The notes under the pieces: generated by a model
The model's input: only the letters and a program-made list of their open reading frames with translations
What the model was told of the DNA's origin: nothing
Databases searched by the model: none
Made by a program: the position numbers and the translations under genes
NCBI RefSeq assembly: GCF_009389715.1
Contig: NC_052399.1
Coordinates: 2,558,938 to 2,622,937 of the forward strand
Direction: 5' to 3'
DNA: 64,000 nucleotides
DNA from: Phoenix dactylifera
Lineage: Eukaryota > Streptophyta > Magnoliopsida > Arecales > Arecaceae
In this document: in pieces, positions 61,142 to 64,000 of the stretch
How the letters are laid out: the number at the start of each line of letters is the position of its first letter
How positions within the stretch are numbered: the stretch's first letter is position 1

Positions 61142-63580
61142 ATGATGTGGGACCTTCAGCGAGCATCGAAGCGACATAGCCTGATGGCTATTAAGCTGGA
61201 TATGGAGAGAGCTTATGACAGGATCAGATGGAGATTTCTTCAGCAGACACTGGAGGCGTACGGATTCCATAGGCAGTGGATCGACTGGGTGCTGGGGTGT
61301 GTCAGGGGGCCAAAGTTTTCGATTTTGGTCAATGGCACACCTTCTCCTTTCTTTGAGTCTACGATGGGGCTGCGTCAGGGATGCCCTTTATCTCCTTACT
61401 TGTTTATTCTTTGTGCTGATATTTTGTCTCGTGATTTGCAGAGGGTGTGTGCCCGTAGGGAGCTGGAGGCCTATATTCCCGCCCCGGGGGCTAGTCCTCT
61501 TTCCCACTTACTCTTCGCTGACGATTGTCTTCTTTTGGCCAGAGCGCGGGTTTCTGATGCACGGGTCCTTCGTAGGGTGGTAGCAGACTACTGTATGGCG
61601 TCGGGCCAGAGAGCCAACTTCCAAAAGTCAGCTGTCCGCTTCAGTCCGAGTACGGAGAGCAGGGTCAGACAGGAGATTCGTGGGATTTTGCAGATTCCTG
61701 AGCAGGAGGAGACATTGACCTACCTGGGAGTTCCCATCACAGGCCGCAGATTACGAGTGGCAGAGTGCTCCAGCCTGGTGCAGCGGGTGGAGAGCAGGTT
61801 GGAGGGATGGAGAGCAGTTTCCCTATCTATGATGGGGAGACTGACTTTGATCAGATCAGTGTTGGGGTCCATGCCAGTTTATCTCATGGCCAACACTGTG
61901 GTTCCGAAGACGATCTTACTGAGGATTGAGCGACTGTTGCGGTGCTTCCTGTGGGGGTCACATGGCGGAGGCCGCGGGGTGCATCTGGTAGCCTGGGAGC
62001 ACGTATGCCGGCCTACCAGCGAGGGCGGTCTCGGGGTGCAGTCCCTGCTGGAGCGTCGCGAGGCCTTCATTGCTCGGCATGCAGCTCGGTTCCTGCTAGA
62101 GCCACACGGGTTGTGGAGTCAGGTGATGGCCGCCAGATATGGACGTGACGGCTCAGAGGTGGCATGGAGTGGGCGGCGAGTCTCCTTCATGTGGCGTGAG
62201 ATTGGGAGGTATGTGCCGACAGTGTCGGCAAATACCAGGTGGATAGTAGGCGATGGGCGGAGTATTGATGTGACTGCGGACCCATGGGTGGACACTGTCC
62301 CACTGAGGTGCTGGCCGACCATGATTGATACTGCGGCGGCGGAGGGACTGCGGGTTTTTGATCTTCTGGCCCCAGGAGAGTCAGCATGGGATGTGGCCAG
62401 GTTACGTCAGCTGTTCGGGGTACATCTAGCTGAGAGGATCCGGTCTCTTCCGGTGCCAGGCTATGGGGGGCCTGATGTTAGGGTTTGGGGCACTTCCTGC
62501 CGATCCAGGGTCCGACTGGGAGATCTCGCCGGTGTTATCCAGCAGGAGCATGAGCCAGGGCCGGACTACACTTGGATCTGGAGGTCAGGGCTTCACCCGA
62601 GGGCTGCACTTTTCCTATGGAAGGTGGCGTGGGACCGTCTCCCGACGAGAGCAGCGCTGAGTAGGCGAGGATGTGAGATCCCTGCGGAGTGCGGGACATG
62701 CAGTGTGGAGGAGTCGGTCGACCACATGCTTTTCCAGTGTTCGTGGGCGAGGTCGGCATGGCAGTGGGCAGGGTTCCCGCAGGAGGTCTGGCATGGGAGG
62801 CCTCAGTTTTTACAGACGATGCAGCAGTGGTTGGTCCGCCCTCGGACATGTCAGGAGGCTATTCGAGCGACTTGCACAGCACATCAGATCTGGCTGGCAA
62901 GGAACGCTCGTACCCTCGGTGAGCGCAGGGTGTCACCGAGGTTCGTGGTGGAGCTAGCGCGCGTACAGGCATTGGAGATCAGATCCTCTTCAGATGGACC
63001 TCTGATAGCTCGGGACACCTGGGGTTCTCTTTCTGCTTCGGCAGCTTCTCAGATGGTGTTCTTCACCTGGGAACCCCCACCCCCGAGTTTCCTTAAGGTC
63101 AATTTCGATGGTTCGGTTTTGGATGGAGGTGCGCGAGGCGGTGCGGGCTTTGTGATACGGGACCCGCACTCCAGAGTCGTGGCAGCAGGGGGCTGTCAGC
63201 TGTTCGGCACGTCGGTCCCCGGGGCAGAGTTACGAGCTGCCTGGGCCGGTCTTCGATATGCGAGGCAGGCTTTGCAGGCTGGCTCGATTGTTTTGGAGGG
63301 CGACTCAGCCACAGTCATCAGTTGGATTCAGAAGGGGCTGAGGGGTGAGGGCTCAGACCACCCCTTGGTTCGGGACATAGGGATGATGTGTGGGGTTGGG
63401 GTGGCCATTCAGGCGAAGCACGTATTTCGAGAAGCCAATGGGGCAGCCGACTGGGTGGCTGCCTTCGCGGCTCATCATTCAGGATATACCTTGTGGGTGG
63501 GGGAGGGGGAGCTGCCTCTGGCTCTCCGTGAGCTAGTATTTTTTGACTTTATTGGGTGTATTCGTACACGTTTTGTATGA
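61142..63580 (+). CDS. LINE ORF2: reverse transcriptase, zf-RVT and RNase H
   Basis: An 812-residue open frame. RT motifs: LDMERAYD at 19-26, GLRQGCPLSPYLF near 76-88, FADD catalytic box at 125-128, LTYLGVPI further on. A zf-RVT domain follows in the middle third (HPRAALFLWKVAWDRLP, CGTCSVEESVDHMLFQC). The C-terminal RNase H has its acidic residues in NFDGS, GAELRAA, LEGDS and AADW. RT-coding similarity begins just upstream of this ATG (NISHNVLLAQE), so the frame lacks the RT fingers and the whole endonuclease. A plant-type RNase H is known in a subset of plant L1 elements. The product could not cut target DNA by itself. The remnant at 6781-8170 is the same family. Confidence 0.9.
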   Translation: MMWDLQRASKRHSLMAIKLDMERAYDRIRWRFLQQTLEAYGFHRQWIDWVLGCVRGPKFSILVNGTPSPFFESTMGLRQGCPLSPYLFILCADILSRDLQRVCARRELEAYIPAPGASPLSHLLFADDCLLLARARVSDARVLRRVVADYCMASGQRANFQKSAVRFSPSTESRVRQEIRGILQIPEQEETLTYLGVPITGRRLRVAECSSLVQRVESRLEGWRAVSLSMMGRLTLIRSVLGSMPVYLMANTVVPKTILLRIERLLRCFLWGSHGGGRGVHLVAWEHVCRPTSEGGLGVQSLLERREAFIARHAARFLLEPHGLWSQVMAARYGRDGSEVAWSGRRVSFMWREIGRYVPTVSANTRWIVGDGRSIDVTADPWVDTVPLRCWPTMIDTAAAEGLRVFDLLAPGESAWDVARLRQLFGVHLAERIRSLPVPGYGGPDVRVWGTSCRSRVRLGDLAGVIQQEHEPGPDYTWIWRSGLHPRAALFLWKVAWDRLPTRAALSRRGCEIPAECGTCSVEESVDHMLFQCSWARSAWQWAGFPQEVWHGRPQFLQTMQQWLVRPRTCQEAIRATCTAHQIWLARNARTLGERRVSPRFVVELARVQALEIRSSSDGPLIARDTWGSLSASAASQMVFFTWEPPPPSFLKVNFDGSVLDGGARGGAGFVIRDPHSRVVAAGGCQLFGTSVPGAELRAAWAGLRYARQALQAGSIVLEGDSATVISWIQKGLRGEGSDHPLVRDIGMMCGVGVAIQAKHVFREANGAADWVAAFAAHHSGYTLWVGEGELPLALRELVFFDFIGCIRTRFV

Positions 63581-63597
63581 AAACCCGCTTTTAGCAA

Positions 63598-63615
63598 AAA
63601 AAAAAAAAAAAAAAA
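63598..63615 (+). other. poly-A tail of the LINE
   Basis: An uninterrupted A-run after the ORF2 3' UTR, directly followed by the right copy of the target-site duplication. Confidence 0.95.
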
Positions 63616-63630
63616 AAGCTATCCGCCGTA

Positions 63631-64000
63631 CGATTGCCGTCATAGTCAATTCTATGCGGATCAACTTTCAGATAGAATTTTCATGCGCGTTGGTGGTGCA
63701 TATATCCGCATAGTCAATTCTAAGCGGATTATCTTCCTCAGAGAAATTTTTATGCGTCTTTGCGTGCTGTTGTCTTCATATTAGATCCGTATGGGAATAG
63801 TTTCCGCATATACATTTTATGCGTCTCTCGTGCCTTCTTCCGCATATAAGTTTTTATGCGTCATCATGAGGTTGTCCTCATAATCATTTTCCATACGGCC
63901 TGAAATCCGCATAAAATTTTTTTTATGCATTTCATCGAGGTTGTCCTCATATAACGTTTATGCGGAAGTAAGTTCGCAAGTAAAATATTGGCTCGCAGAT
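63631..64000. repeat. motif-rich region resembling CACTA subterminal repeats
   Basis: Short motifs TTTTATGCGTC and TCCGCATA occur on both strands roughly every 30-50 bases (near 63653, 63713, 63750, 63818, 63860, 63908, 63960). GAGGTTGTCCTCATA is repeated at 63866 and 63939. Dense, alternating direct and inverted copies of a ~10-bp motif are the hallmark of subterminal regions in CACTA (En/Spm) transposons. The terminal CACTA sequence itself is not in the window, so the call is tentative. Confidence 0.55.

Larger units (their letters stand above)
58582..63615 (+). mobile_element. L1-type LINE with TSD and poly-A, missing endonuclease
   Basis: The 14-15-bp duplication AAGCTATCCGCCGTA lies at 58567-58581 and 63616-63630 and brackets a 5.0-kb element ending in a poly-A tail (about 63598-63615). 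Inside are a GC-rich 5' UTR with two repeated monomers, ORF1 with a CCHC knuckle, and an ORF2 that contains reverse transcriptase, a zinc-binding domain and RNase H but no apurinic-type endonuclease. The GC content is far above its surroundings. Complete ends and a near-perfect TSD indicate a recent insertion. Confidence 0.93.

Overview
This is a piece of a plant nuclear genome, most likely a monocot. The evidence is spliced genes with canonical GT/AG introns, GC-rich first exons, very long repeat-filled introns (up to 7.4 kb), plant-specific gene families, and plant-type Copia, LINE, hAT, Harbinger and TRIM elements. I cannot name the species; the long introns recall palms or orchids. All exon structures were read by eye from splice sites and frame continuity.

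Layout. 1-6780: one + strand gene for a Ser/Asp/Arg- and His-rich basic protein (CDS 4581-5438) with a long non-coding 5' flank. 6781-8170: 5'-truncated LINE (-). 8886-20041: five-exon gene (-) for a pKIWI502-like FAD/NAD(P) oxidoreductase; its introns hold a Tourist-type MITE, a 1.7-kb non-autonomous hAT element and two Mutator-type MITEs. 23535-27432: nine-exon gene (-) for the mitochondrial ATP synthase beta subunit. 28420-29804: a TIR-bounded repeat and an AT-rich foldback. 30863-36112: a young Ty1/copia element (593/594-bp LTRs, 5-bp TSD) inserted inside an older LINE RNase H remnant. 38003-41226: four-exon gene (+) for a probably plastid-targeted fibrillin/PAP-like protein. 42524-49900: eight-exon gene (-) for a MATE (DETOXIFICATION-type) transporter, with a LINE remnant and two TRIM-like elements in its 4.9-kb first intron. 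50010-54081: five ~814-bp tandem repeats, each carrying a hAT-type MITE, starting about 110 bp upstream of the MATE start codon. 54082-57240: AT-rich repeats and a diverged duplication. 57248-57922: a broken copy of the 3' exons of the same MATE gene. 58582-63615: a LINE with intact-looking ends (TSD and poly-A) that has ORF1 but an ORF2 lacking its endonuclease. It is inserted in a region of dense short motifs (58430-58581 and 63631-64000) resembling the subterminal repeats of a CACTA transposon.

How it fits together. The five host genes are unrelated housekeeping or metabolic genes, not a cluster or operon. The interest lies in the repeats: the tandem MITE array in the MATE promoter position, a hAT insertion whose empty site survives in a neighbouring duplicate, nested Copia-in-LINE and LINE-in-CACTA-like insertions, and single in-frame TAG codons in otherwise open transposon frames. 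No bacterial-type system, CRISPR array, rRNA or tRNA was recognised.
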